Assembly: GCF_902705875.1 (NCBI RefSeq)
Contig: NZ_CACSIK010000001.1
Coordinates: forward strand, 2,351,166-2,415,165
Length of the DNA stretch: 64,000 bases
Reading direction: 5' to 3'
Source of the DNA: Zhongshania aliphaticivorans
Lineage (GTDB): Bacteria > Pseudomonadota > Gammaproteobacteria > Pseudomonadales > Spongiibacteraceae
Shown: positions 26,231-35,635 of the stretch, piece by piece
Position numbering within the stretch: the first letter of the stretch is position 1
How the letters are laid out: each line of letters begins with the position of its first letter
The notes under the pieces: generated by a model
Seen by the model: the letters and a program-made list of their open reading frames with translations, nothing else
Told to the model about the DNA's origin: nothing
Database searches by the model: none
Translations under genes and position numbers: made by a program

Positions 26231-29200
26231 TTATTTCTGCTTACGAAAACGGCTCAGTCCAAGCAAAGCCACAGCAAACATTAAGAACTCATAACCACTG
26301 CTACCATACCACTTATCATCGTCTTTCTTACTTGATGAATCATCGGTCGAATCAGGATCAGTACCTGGATCCGTTCCAGGGTCTGTCCCTGGATCAGTAC
26401 CGGGATCTGTACCGGGATCTGTGCCGGGATCTGTGCCGGGGTCAGTGGTCTCATCAGTAATGCTCATATCAACAAACACCAAACGATGATCTGAACTCTT
26501 AACACCGGGACCCACTAGACGATACAGCACATCAGCTTGACCAGGCCAGAACACCGCCGACTGCTCTACTTCTAAGCCGTATACCGAAGGCAATACGTAG
26601 TCAGCACGCATCATCCAATCTGCAGTGTGCATGGCCGAATAGCTATTATCAGGGTCATTTTCAACACCGCCGGTACTGCTCGGCATGGGGCTGCCATCAA
26701 TAAAGCTGCTATCGGTTAACAGAGCAATCGGGTCGCCCGTGGCGTCACCTTCTACGCTGGATGCATTCAAGTCACCAAGAATCACAAATCGAGTGTCCGC
26801 CGCTAGGCCGCCAGTGGTACCCGCATCATCGTAGATATATGACGACGCCGCTGGGTTAACGTAGTCAGCCCAGAACCGAGTTTCATCATGGTTACGCTTA
26901 CCGTTTCTATCTTCAGCACCATCAAACACCGGTGGCGTTGGGTGGCTAGCAAGTATATGCACAACTTGATCGCCCACTTGCACCGGCACGTCCCAATGGC
27001 TTTTTGACGACAAACGGAACACTGCCAACTCGTCAGTGGTATACCAGCTATCACCCGTATCAGGATCAACAGGTAATAAGGCATCGGGCATATCTTTCCA
27101 CAAGAAGGTTTGGAAGGTACGCACGTCTTCGGTCACGATAGGATATTGCGATAACACCACCATGCCATATTGACCGGGGAATTCCCCAAAGCCGTAGGCA
27201 TCGTCACCACCACTGCCTGACTCACCGTCATTATTAAAATCATAGCTCGTCATAATGCCGGTATTCGACTCCGCCAAATAGACATAGGGGTAGTCAATCA
27301 CCTCTGCCCCATTTTGGCTAACGCTCAGGTACTCGTCTTGCAATGCCTGTACTGCAGAACCATCAGCAACATAATCGAACTCGTTTAGTAACAAGATCTC
27401 AGGACGTACACGTTGAATAATTTCAACCACGTTCGCAATTTGCGCATCGTCACCACTCTGCGCGTCGGTCAGGATTTGACCCTCACTGCTGCGATTTAAA
27501 TAAGCATTAAAGGTCGCTACACGTATATCGCCTTGTTTTTCAGCAACCCCCTCATTTGTCGACTCAATAATAGTCACAAAATCATTTCGACTAATCATTG
27601 AGGTTTTACCGTCAGCGTCTACCACACTCAAACTAACGCTATAAACTCCGGCGGTGTCATAAGTATGGCTTGGCTCGGCAAGGTCTGACGTGTTGCCATC
27701 GCCAAAGTCCCAAGCATAAGTAAATGGCGCTTTACCGCCCGATACTGAGGCACTGAAACTGACGGGCTCAATCGTGGTATAGCTAGTTTTTGCCAGAGAG
27801 AAGCTACTGCGCAAACTTTCTTCACCGTAGTTACTCAGCACTTTAAAATTGTCTACACCAAGACGACGCCCTTCACCGCCGCCGGTTCCAACGGTGGTAT
27901 AGCGGAAGGCGATATAGGCCTCGCCCGTGTATTGAGCAATACTCACAGAGTAACTATTCCAGGCGTCACTTACTTCGCCGCTTTGATCAATATCCAGGGC
28001 ATCCCAAGTAACACCTTCAGCCAAGGGGTCGCCAGTACCTGAATAATTAGTCGATATTAATACTTCTAAAGCGGGACCACCGTAGTTGGTGTAGATTTCA
28101 AATTCAGCAAGCGCATTCTGCCAATTTAAAATACTTAGTTTCGGTGAAATCAACCAGTCGTCACTTACGTCATCAGCACCAAAACCGTTCGCGACCGCTC
28201 CCTGCTGCTCTTGGCGCGTCTCCACAACCCAATCCGCATTACTGCTACGTGAGTAGGCTATAAAGCTGCCCAAAGATGTTGGATCCTCAAAGGTTTCTAC
28301 CACGAGCTCTCGTTGCTGCTCCACACCTTCCAACGCTTTAACGATTCGCGCATTGCCAATGCCGATCGCCGCCGCTTCACCAGGGGCGCCGCCGGTTGAG
28401 GTATAGACAAAGGCAACATGAACATTACCCTCATAGCCCGCTAGACTAATAGGCCCTATCGTCGCCCACTCATCGTAGAGGTCAGGTAACTCAATATTGA
28501 GATCAGTCCAAGTTGCGCTAGCCGGATCAGCACCGTCGACATAATCTGTCGAGATCATGATTTTCAGCGCTGGTCCGTCATACTTTTTGTAGAAATCAAA
28601 CTCCAGTGCATTGTCACTACCGGCAGCCAAGCTTGTTTGTGGAAATACGAGCCAGTCATTACTTTGCTCGTTTCCAGCAGAACCGTAGCCATTAATGAAA
28701 GCGCCATCAATGCCGCCTTCTGAACCTGCCTCCCAGTTTTTATCACTGCCGCCGTCGTAATTTGTCCACTCACCTGGAATACCGCTGGCGAAATCACTAC
28801 CGCTGATTTCGGCATTTTGATAAACACCACGGAGTACTATATTGTCGATTTGCCAAATTCGGCCATCACCACTGTCGCCACTATCAGAGATGTACTGGAA
28901 AGCAAAATGCACCGACTCGCCATTGATACCAGAAACATCAATTGCGGATGGCTCAAAGGTGTAAGAACCTGCTGATGGCTCGTTCCAACACATGTCATCC
29001 GCCGCGGCAGCGCATTCGGGTATTTCCAACCATGTTGCTGACGCTGGGTCAGCATTGACGTCAGGCTGGTAATCCAGAGAGTACATCACCTTAAGCAATG
29101 GTCCGCCGTAGTTGTAAGCCGCTTCAAATGCCAAGCTCGCATCGCGATAATACGCCAGCGCAAATGACGGCGTAATCAACCAATCATCACTGGCAGTATC

Positions 29201-31510
29201 GCCACCGTAGCCGTTGGCATGAGCGTAGAACTGACCATCGTAACTGCCTATCGACCAGTCTTTGTCGCTACTACGACTATAGGTGGTCATGTCACCGAAC
29301 GTTTCGCTGTCAAAACCCTCGTCATATAAGCGTGGGATCGCATCTGATTCCGTGGCGATAAGCACCGGCTCACTCGCTGCCGCTAGGCCCGCCGCATTAT
29401 AGGGACGAACACGGTACTCATAGCTCGCACCCTCTTCTAACTGACTGTCTAAATACGTCGTAGTATCCGCATCAATACGCCACGTTAAAATATCCCAGTA
29501 GCCGTGAACGTTTTTACGCTCAAGCTGATAACCCAGTTCATCGAACTCAGCAACATCATCCCAGCTTACTTCAATCTCACTGGTCGACAGCGCCGTTGCC
29601 GTTAGTGTTGTGGTCACCTCAGGAACGTCTGCCACCAGATTCGACACCACCGCTGTTAAATCCAGATCAAAGCTGACGTCAGAGCTGCCCGCGTCAGACT
29701 GATGGACTTCAACCGCAATTACGTTATCACCGGCCATTAACAAATCAGGCTGCAAGGCAAATTCGTAATACGTGCTTTCTGCCGTTCCGCCAATAGCATT
29801 CACCGCAAAAGTTGAACTGCTAATATCGCCGCTGGGCATATTATTGCGCAGTGCTTCTTGGCCGTTGATATAGACAACCGCGCCATCATCCCGCTGCAAG
29901 CGCAAGGTAAGTTTTATGACGTCTTCGGGTGAGCCCACGGTGAAATGACGACGAAAATACGAGGTGGTGAATTTATTATTATCGTCACCGCCAAAGCCAA
30001 TAACCGTCGTTTCATCACCGTCGCCGTAGCCTAGAGCCGCGTGGCCAGTTGCCCATGCTGCGTCATCAATCGCATTATCCTGCCAGTTATCTGGGCTGCT
30101 GCCGTCGTCCAAGAAATGCCATAGCGCGCCACTACCCACCAGCTGTACATTATCAATATCGGCTCCAACAAAACCCGTCGCCGGCAAGGAGATAACTTCA
30201 CCCGATAGCGGCTTCCAGAGTGGTAAACCGCTTGGTATAGCAAAGGCATCGGCATCTTGCTCGGCCTGAGTCAATGCCACCACGTCATCTGGGTCGGGCA
30301 AAGTACCTGCATTCATTTCAACTTCCGAGCCAAAACGAACAGTGCGAATATCAAGTTTGCTTGGTGAGGCATGAACTAACTTAAACTGCCAAAAAGAGGC
30401 ACTATCCATTGTCCATGGTTTGTCGTCATCCGTAGGACGCGTGGGTGCACCCCAACTGCCCTCACCAATTAACAAGCTACCGTTCAAATCATCGCGTTTA
30501 AAATCTTGGTAACTACCCTCGCCACTGTCGAAAACAACGGGAAAGGTGTATTTCGCCATATGGGTGTCTGATTCAACTAGCACGTCGAAATTGCCGTCTA
30601 CAAACGTTTGCGCCCACGCAGTAATTCGCCCCTCACCCTCAGCTTTGCCACTTGTATGTGGCCGCATTGGGCGGTGGTAACTCGCCATTTTCCATGTCGC
30701 CGTTGACGCGTTCGCGTCAGCACTCAACCAAGCGGTTTGTTCATTCCACACCGTGTCTGATTGCAGTGAATACTCACCGTAACCAACACCGGGCTCAGTT
30801 TCTGAGTTCAAGGTGTAGATACGCATCATATCGCCACCCACATTCAAACCGTAATAGGCTTTCTCGGGGACGCCAAACACGTAATTGAGCATATCGATTA
30901 CGTCATTTTCATGGTTGCCGTGGCTCGCCAAAACCGGATACACCCGACCATCTGCACTGCGCGCCGACTGCCAATCTTCTAACCAAGACTCCCACTGTTC
31001 ACGTGATCCAACATCGGTGAAGTCGCCATTAAACAACACAAACAAGGGTCTAATTTTACCCACCAGAGCCATACCAATCTGTCTTGGCTCTTGGTTAGTT
31101 CGCGAGTCACCACCGGCTATAAAGGTAAAGTCCACAGGGTTATTAGGGGCGGTTTTGAACCAGGAGGTCTCTGAACAGCCTTCGCTGTCGCAAATTTGAT
31201 AATAGTAGGCCGTGTCCGCGTTCAGGCCAGCAATATGAGCAAGCTCACTATCTAAGGTATCGCCAATCGCATCACCCGGATGCTGTAATGAGGTGCTTTG
31301 ATCAATTTCCTCACGGACCCACGCAGAACCGTCGCTCGACGTTCCGATCATAACGTGGGCGTCATCACCAGAAAGCTGTCGCCAAGCAATCGTGATTGTA
31401 GTAGCTGGATCCGCTGTCCATGCAATTCGGTGTAAATCACTGGCTGCCATGGCCTGCTGGCCATACAGGCTTATAGCTGCAATAGCCATCGCACTTAAAC
31501 GATGCTTCAT
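26231..31510 (-). CDS. giant secreted metallophosphatase-endonuclease/exonuclease/phosphatase protein with GlyGly-CTERM-like tail
   Basis: 1759 residues. Signal peptide 1-23. Then a purple-acid-phosphatase-type N-terminal sandwich (25-115) and a calcineurin-like phosphoesterase (about 125-345: GGDSR, NGDFTDVG, HGNHEND, SYHRP, SDTHMA). A galactose-binding-like sandwich spans about 450-625 and an FnIII domain 635-720. Three related 'choice-of-anchor J' domains start near 728, 900 and 1068, each with a DWL(I/V)xP element. A PKD domain lies at 1240-1316 (YAWDFGDGN) and an EEP nuclease/phosphatase at 1327-1683 (VATFNAYL, LLNEFDY, GDLNASS, SSDHRLV). A TDPG repeat linker, a membrane helix and RFRKQK end it. 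It probably hydrolyses extracellular DNA and phosphate esters. The ATG with GGAG upstream is chosen over a GTG two codons earlier. Confidence 0.88.
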   Translation of the reverse strand: MKHRLSAMAIAAISLYGQQAMAASDLHRIAWTADPATTITIAWRQLSGDDAHVMIGTSSDGSAWVREEIDQSTSLQHPGDAIGDTLDSELAHIAGLNADTAYYYQICDSEGCSETSWFKTAPNNPVDFTFIAGGDSRTNQEPRQIGMALVGKIRPLFVLFNGDFTDVGSREQWESWLEDWQSARSADGRVYPVLASHGNHENDVIDMLNYVFGVPEKAYYGLNVGGDMMRIYTLNSETEPGVGYGEYSLQSDTVWNEQTAWLSADANASTATWKMASYHRPMRPHTSGKAEGEGRITAWAQTFVDGNFDVLVESDTHMAKYTFPVVFDSGEGSYQDFKRDDLNGSLLIGEGSWGAPTRPTDDDKPWTMDSASFWQFKLVHASPSKLDIRTVRFGSEVEMNAGTLPDPDDVVALTQAEQDADAFAIPSGLPLWKPLSGEVISLPATGFVGADIDNVQLVGSGALWHFLDDGSSPDNWQDNAIDDAAWATGHAALGYGDGDETTVIGFGGDDNNKFTTSYFRRHFTVGSPEDVIKLTLRLQRDDGAVVYINGQEALRNNMPSGDISSSTFAVNAIGGTAESTYYEFALQPDLLMAGDNVIAVEVHQSDAGSSDVSFDLDLTAVVSNLVADVPEVTTTLTATALSTSEIEVSWDDVAEFDELGYQLERKNVHGYWDILTWRIDADTTTYLDSQLEEGASYEYRVRPYNAAGLAAASEPVLIATESDAIPRLYDEGFDSETFGDMTTYSRSSDKDWSIGSYDGQFYAHANGYGGDTASDDWLITPSFALAYYRDASLAFEAAYNYGGPLLKVMYSLDYQPDVNADPASATWLEIPECAAAADDMCWNEPSAGSYTFEPSAIDVSGINGESVHFAFQYISDSGDSGDGRIWQIDNIVLRGVYQNAEISGSDFASGIPGEWTNYDGGSDKNWEAGSEGGIDGAFINGYGSAGNEQSNDWLVFPQTSLAAGSDNALEFDFYKKYDGPALKIMISTDYVDGADPASATWTDLNIELPDLYDEWATIGPISLAGYEGNVHVAFVYTSTGGAPGEAAAIGIGNARIVKALEGVEQQRELVVETFEDPTSLGSFIAYSRSSNADWVVETRQEQQGAVANGFGADDVSDDWLISPKLSILNWQNALAEFEIYTNYGGPALEVLISTNYSGTGDPLAEGVTWDALDIDQSGEVSDAWNSYSVSIAQYTGEAYIAFRYTTVGTGGGEGRRLGVDNFKVLSNYGEESLRSSFSLAKTSYTTIEPVSFSASVSGGKAPFTYAWDFGDGNTSDLAEPSHTYDTAGVYSVSLSVVDADGKTSMISRNDFVTIIESTNEGVAEKQGDIRVATFNAYLNRSSEGQILTDAQSGDDAQIANVVEIIQRVRPEILLLNEFDYVADGSAVQALQDEYLSVSQNGAEVIDYPYVYLAESNTGIMTSYDFNNDGESGSGGDDAYGFGEFPGQYGMVVLSQYPIVTEDVRTFQTFLWKDMPDALLPVDPDTGDSWYTTDELAVFRLSSKSHWDVPVQVGDQVVHILASHPTPPVFDGAEDRNGKRNHDETRFWADYVNPAASSYIYDDAGTTGGLAADTRFVILGDLNASSVEGDATGDPIALLTDSSFIDGSPMPSSTGGVENDPDNSYSAMHTADWMMRADYVLPSVYGLEVEQSAVFWPGQADVLYRLVGPGVKSSDHRLVFVDMSITDETTDPGTDPGTDPGTDPGTDPGTDPGTDPGTDPDSTDDSSSKKDDDKWYGSSGYEFLMFAVALLGLSRFRKQK
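26353..26447. repeat. 12-nt tandem repeat encoding a Thr-Asp-Pro-Gly linker
   Basis: About seven to eight degenerate copies of a 12-nt unit (minus-strand GGNACNGATCCC-like) coding TDPG repeats. They form a flexible, proline-rich spacer between the nuclease domain and the C-terminal sorting signal. Copies differ at third positions. Confidence 0.85.
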
Positions 31511-31532
31511 AAACACTCCGCTGACGAATTTA

Positions 31533-31580
31533 GTTAGTTTCTGGCTAGGGTCCTAGCCACAATACGAGAAACAAACTAAC
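31533..31580. promoter_or_regulatory. nested inverted repeats upstream of the giant phosphoesterase gene
   Basis: GTTAGTTT (31533-31540) and AAACTAAC (31573-31580) flank a second, GC-rich inverted repeat GGCTAGG-GT-CCTAGCC (31543-31558). The whole lies 23-70 nt upstream of the start codon. It could be an operator or a leader hairpin. Confidence 0.45.
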
Positions 31581-31707
31581 AAGCGGATATGACAATATCG
31601 TCGCTAGAAATTGACGGTTCAAAGACAGTTTAATGACAAACAAAAAAGAGTTTGAAAAGGGGCAGGTGAATCAGAATGGAGGGGTTATCCCTCCCAAAAA
31701 TCACATC

Positions 31708-31746
31708 AAGTGATGTTGCGCCCTGCAAACGGTTGCAACATCACTT
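31708..31746 (-). terminator. long hairpin after the GH13 phosphorylase gene
   Basis: Perfect 12-bp stem AAGTGATGTTGC / GCAACATCACTT with a 15-nt loop, directly past the stop codon of the minus-strand gene. Read on the minus strand it is followed after a few bases by TTTTT. An alternative hairpin ACATCA/TGATGT overlaps it. Confidence 0.6.
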
Positions 31747-31759
31747 CAGGAGAACACCG

Positions 31760-33202
31760 TTAACACTGCAGGCGACATTCCGCCAAGGACTCCTCATCTA
31801 AATAAGTCACAGTGGCAGTGTTAAAATTAAGATCGACAAAAAGATGGCAATAATATTCACCATGTCGCCAACCCATAGACACACTGGAGTCGTTGGAATA
31901 GCCCAACTCAAAATGGCCATCAAATGCGGGATAATTACTTCTGAATCGCATCAATGCCAGTAAGCGCTGCACTACCGGTTGCTCAACTGCCTCATCAATT
32001 TCATCCATACTATAAAAATGACGATTGATATCTCTGAGCTCACCAGTTTCGTCCATCAACTCATTATCGTTACAGCCCGCCAAAAGCCCAACGTAATAAA
32101 CCTGAGGTATTCCCGGCGAAAAGAACTGAATCGCCCGAGCTGCCAGATAAGCATCGTCGTTGCGCATCATGGCGTCATAAAAAGTACAGGTTAATTGGTA
32201 GATTGCCCCAACGCTGTGGATATTGGCAGCCGAACGTCGCAATATCGGGTCAGCACTACGACTAGAAATATTATCGATCAGTGCGCGTATTTTTTCCTCA
32301 GGTAGCACCCCTTCAACATCCGGAATACAAATACCATCGTGGGTATCTAATACGGTAACCATATTTCGCGGGCACATACGCAGCCAGTTTTTAAGGTACA
32401 CGCTATTAGCGTCAAGCAATGAAAACAACAACAGCGGCGGCAAAGCAAAACCGTAAGGGTGCATATTTCGGCGGCTTATGGCGTATTGATAACTGCTGTG
32501 ATCATGGACCTCTGGCAGGACTTCTGCGCCATGTAAATGCGCAACGCCGTTTATCCAGTCAAGATTGCGATAGACATCGGGCTCAACCAAAAAACAACTC
32601 GTGCCTATACGCTTGGTGGTGTAACCAAAAGCGTCCAGCCGAAAGAGGTTCACCCCCCGCTGCGCCAAAAAGCCAATATAATTTTCCATCAATTGATACG
32701 TCAGCTCTGACTCATAATTTAAGTCGATCTGATGTTCGGTGAAGGTACACCACACTCGCCCCGTACTGCCATCAGCAAAATCAACTCGGCGAAAAGGCTC
32801 CTTCTCTTTACGAATATGGATTTTGGCTAAATCATCTGGCGTAATCTCGCCAAACTTATCAACGTGAACAAATAGATCCGCGTATTCAGAGTCGTAGCCT
32901 TTGGCGATAAAATCTTTAAACTCTTCAGACTCGTCGGAGATATGATTAACCGTCACATCGCAGCACAAATCGTACTTAGAAGAAATCCGCTCAATGTCTT
33001 CCCAAGTCCCGTATTCAGGATCAACCTCTTTATGGGTTAGCGGCGAAAAACCGGCATCCGCGTTGGAAGGGAAAAAAGGTAAAATGTGCACACCACCAAT
33101 AGCATCTGAAAAATGCCGCTCAATCACGGTGTGTAAATCTTTGAGGTCATTACCAAGACGATTAGGATAACAAATCATCTGCACAGCATTGCGCAAGGCC
33201 AT
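31760..33202 (-). CDS. GH13_18 sugar phosphorylase (glucosylglycerol or sucrose phosphorylase)
   Basis: 480 residues. Close in pattern to sucrose phosphorylases: nucleophile Asp190 in FRLDAFGY, acid/base Glu231 in EVLPEVHDH, and transition-state Asp289 in DTHDG, nearly the same spacing as in the Bifidobacterium enzyme. The C-terminal half has the family's FFSPGIPQVYYVGLLAG loop. It would cleave an alpha-glucoside with phosphate to give alpha-glucose 1-phosphate. Subfamily 18 also holds glucosylglycerol phosphorylase, known from Marinobacter. Because a glucosylglycerol synthase is encoded nearby (39850-42123), that substrate is at least as likely as sucrose. Cytoplasmic; GGAG 8 nt before the ATG. 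Confidence 0.85.
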   Translation of the reverse strand: MALRNAVQMICYPNRLGNDLKDLHTVIERHFSDAIGGVHILPFFPSNADAGFSPLTHKEVDPEYGTWEDIERISSKYDLCCDVTVNHISDESEEFKDFIAKGYDSEYADLFVHVDKFGEITPDDLAKIHIRKEKEPFRRVDFADGSTGRVWCTFTEHQIDLNYESELTYQLMENYIGFLAQRGVNLFRLDAFGYTTKRIGTSCFLVEPDVYRNLDWINGVAHLHGAEVLPEVHDHSSYQYAISRRNMHPYGFALPPLLLFSLLDANSVYLKNWLRMCPRNMVTVLDTHDGICIPDVEGVLPEEKIRALIDNISSRSADPILRRSAANIHSVGAIYQLTCTFYDAMMRNDDAYLAARAIQFFSPGIPQVYYVGLLAGCNDNELMDETGELRDINRHFYSMDEIDEAVEQPVVQRLLALMRFRSNYPAFDGHFELGYSNDSSVSMGWRHGEYYCHLFVDLNFNTATVTYLDEESLAECRLQC

Positions 33203-33402
33203 ACGACGGCTCCAGTCTGTGAGGGATACTCAACCATAACCACTGCGCTGCAAGCATGCAAATAACTGGTGCACTCAAGGGCAATAAAAGCCGTTTTTTT
33301 AGCCTTTCACTCAGATAAATAACGCAAACTGTCCAAACTCCTATCGAGCTCCCACCAAAACACAGGGGCGCTTGCGAAGAATTAGCTAACTCATCTGTCC
33401 TA

Positions 33403-34440
33403 TTACTTTAATACAGGTAGCATCAAATCATGAAAATTAGCTTTCATCAGGCTAGGACTCAATCCTGTCCAGCGTTTGAATGCACGCCGAAAATTACTGC
33501 TATCATGGAAGTGCAAACGTGCCGCAGCATCATCAACCGTCGCCTGTTTTAAAAGCAGTTCAATCAATGCTAATTCGAGATGAAAACTATCTAATTGTTG
33601 CTGAAAAGAGAGCCCATGTTCACGTAAACGACGCTTTAAGGTTGCTTGACTAACACCCAGCGCCTCGGAACAGCCAGCAAGGTCGGATTGAAGACCATGT
33701 TGACGAGCAAATAATTCTCGTAGACGTTGAGAGAGGTAAGGTGGCGCAGAGAGCAAAGCATCGCACTCGGCAATAGCTACACGACCACGCAAACTTTGAC
33801 ATTCAGCTGCGCTTTCTTTATTAACTATTTCAATACGTACGCCGTCGAAGGGCGCACTAAAACAACATATACCTTGTAAATGCGCAGTAAAATTCTCGCG
33901 CCCCGCCCCCTCCCTCGCACTAAAAAAGTAACGCAACTCACCAACACCGGAAAAACGCGTAATCATACTAGTTAATGACGTCATGGCCGCAACCAGCGCA
34001 ATATTATCTACTCGCTCAAACGCCGAGGGACTAATCATTAACAGCAGCTTATTTTCGGTAGATTCCACCAACCGCATAGTGAGCGCGGGTGAAATGATGG
34101 CCGAATAGTTACATAGCAAGGACAATAGTGGCGTTAACGCGGTATAACTATCAACTAAGGTCACAACAGGACCCAAGCCATGCTGCAACAGTTGATGCCC
34201 CAGCTGAAAAGGAAAGTCTGAACCCGGCCACAAATTATTAGCATTTAATAACAATTGTTGGAATTGGCGTAGACTAAGGTATCGACCAGTAAACGGTAAA
34301 TCGCTGGCAAACAGCGCCGTATTTTGTAATAAAGCATGGGGATTAATGCCTCGAGCCGCGCATAAGTCCAGCACTGCCACCGGTTGCAACCACGCAGGAA
34401 TAACCTTATCCGTTGCGACAATATAAGAATTAGTGTTCAT
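33403..34440 (-). CDS. AraC-family transcriptional regulator (Arabinose_bd-type N-terminus)
   Basis: 345 residues. The N-terminal ~200 residues match the OruR/ArgR-like ligand domain often found with this AraC subclass (VAVLDLCAARGINPHALL near the start). The C-terminal ~90 residues carry two helix-turn-helix units (LGVSQATLKRRLREHGLSF and the HFHDSSNFRRAFKRWTGLSP region). The start at 34440 overlaps the end of the GGDEF-like gene by 11 nt, so the two are coupled. It may control the neighbouring phosphorylase or the TonB receptor and phytase pair, but no binding site could be tied to it. Confidence 0.85.
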   Translation of the reverse strand: MNTNSYIVATDKVIPAWLQPVAVLDLCAARGINPHALLQNTALFASDLPFTGRYLSLRQFQQLLLNANNLWPGSDFPFQLGHQLLQHGLGPVVTLVDSYTALTPLLSLLCNYSAIISPALTMRLVESTENKLLLMISPSAFERVDNIALVAAMTSLTSMITRFSGVGELRYFFSAREGAGRENFTAHLQGICCFSAPFDGVRIEIVNKESAAECQSLRGRVAIAECDALLSAPPYLSQRLRELFARQHGLQSDLAGCSEALGVSQATLKRRLREHGLSFQQQLDSFHLELALIELLLKQATVDDAAARLHFHDSSNFRRAFKRWTGLSPSLMKANFHDLMLPVLK

Positions 34441-35392
34441 TATCGCGTCGCTTTGTAGCCAATATTTCGGCATTAGCACGAGCTAGTAATCCAGCAGCAT
34501 CTTCACCAGGGCTCGACTCCACCACCGCTAAACGCACAGCAATTTCAAAACTGTCTCCCGTACGATGATATAAGGCAAGTTGAATTGCCTCACTGAGAAG
34601 CCGCCCTAATGCCCCTTGCAAGCCGGGGCGTTCGGTGGGGCCAGCAATAACCACAAAGCGATCACCACCGTAGCGACACACCAAAGCTTCTTCTGGTACG
34701 GCGGCCACCAACGTCGCCGCGACACGATTTAATACTGCATCGCCACAGGCAAATCCATGCAGGCGATTCACCGCACTAAAATTATCTAAATCAATCAACC
34801 AAAGAGAGACCGCTTTGGTCTCACTCAAGGCATCCGCCAAGGCATGGCGACAATAGCTGCCACTGTATAAATCTGTAACAGGGTCAATATCCCGATGATC
34901 ACGCACCCCAGCTTCACGGCGCAACTGTTGGCGCGCGAATACCCGCTGCTCTTGACTAAGCGCAATCACAGCATAAGTAATCAGTAATACCGCCAATGGC
35001 GTAACCACAGACTCTAAAGAAGCCCCCCACCCCGAACCACCCAAGCGGATAAACTCATCCAATACATCAAGATAAAAACCAAAACCTAAGCTACCAAACC
35101 CCGCCAACAAACATTGTGTGACTGGGCCTGGTGGCCGCCACTGCAATAAAAAATGCAGCCAACTTAATACAGCAACCACCACCATGCCTTCTCCGGCAAC
35201 ATCCAGCCAATCAATGTCTGACCACGCTTTAAGCTCTCCGGTAATTGATGCCGCTAAAGCGAATAAAACGCAACCCAATGCCATGGCGCCATAGACGCGG
35301 CCATAGCGATAACGTCCAGCTGACTTCAGTGCTGGTACTTTGTGATGCAAGCCCTGCCAGTCAGAAAAGCTCAGCGAATTTTCTTTTTTCAT
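34430..35392 (-). CDS. membrane GGDEF-domain protein with degenerate GGDRF signature
   Basis: 320 residues. Several hydrophobic helices (about 33-145) form the sensor part, followed by a GGDEF domain from about 170 (DPVTDLYSGSY, LIDLDNFSAVNRLHGFACGD). The catalytic signature is GGDRF (242-246) instead of GGDEF/GGEEF: the second acidic residue is Arg, so diguanylate cyclase activity is doubtful, and a signalling-only or degenerate role is likely. The ATG at 35392 with AAGG upstream is preferred to a GTG 22 codons earlier. It is cotranscribed with the AraC regulator. Confidence 0.82.
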   Translation of the reverse strand: MKKENSLSFSDWQGLHHKVPALKSAGRYRYGRVYGAMALGCVLFALAASITGELKAWSDIDWLDVAGEGMVVVAVLSWLHFLLQWRPPGPVTQCLLAGFGSLGFGFYLDVLDEFIRLGGSGWGASLESVVTPLAVLLITYAVIALSQEQRVFARQQLRREAGVRDHRDIDPVTDLYSGSYCRHALADALSETKAVSLWLIDLDNFSAVNRLHGFACGDAVLNRVAATLVAAVPEEALVCRYGGDRFVVIAGPTERPGLQGALGRLLSEAIQLALYHRTGDSFEIAVRLAVVESSPGEDAAGLLARANAEILATKRRDNEH

Positions 35393-35572
35393 ACTTTTAC
35401 CTTCAACAATGACACCGCTTTTAAGATCTGACGCCTCCGCAAGCCGTCTTATTGCCACCCAGTGTAGCCAGGAACCCCGTTAACAAAAGGTCATATCAGC
35501 TCAAAACCAGCCCTAAACGACGAAATAACCACGTCTACAGCCAAAGCCACCAAACAACGTCAATAAAGTGTC

Positions 35573-35597
35573 ACACAGCAATATTAAGGTGCTGTGT
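35573..35597. promoter_or_regulatory. inverted repeat upstream of the TonB receptor gene
   Basis: ACACAGCA (35573-35580) and TGCTGTGT (35590-35597) with a 9-nt spacer, about 40 nt before the start codon. It could be an operator for phosphate- or substrate-responsive control, or a leader hairpin. Confidence 0.4.
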
Positions 35598-35635
35598 CAT
35601 TACTCGGTAAACATTTCACTTTAAAGGAATACACC

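Noticed and set aside
26353..26447. Regular short repeats considered as a CRISPR or VNTR locus
   Set aside because: The unit is only 12 nt with no spacers and is in frame coding TDPG; it is a protein linker.
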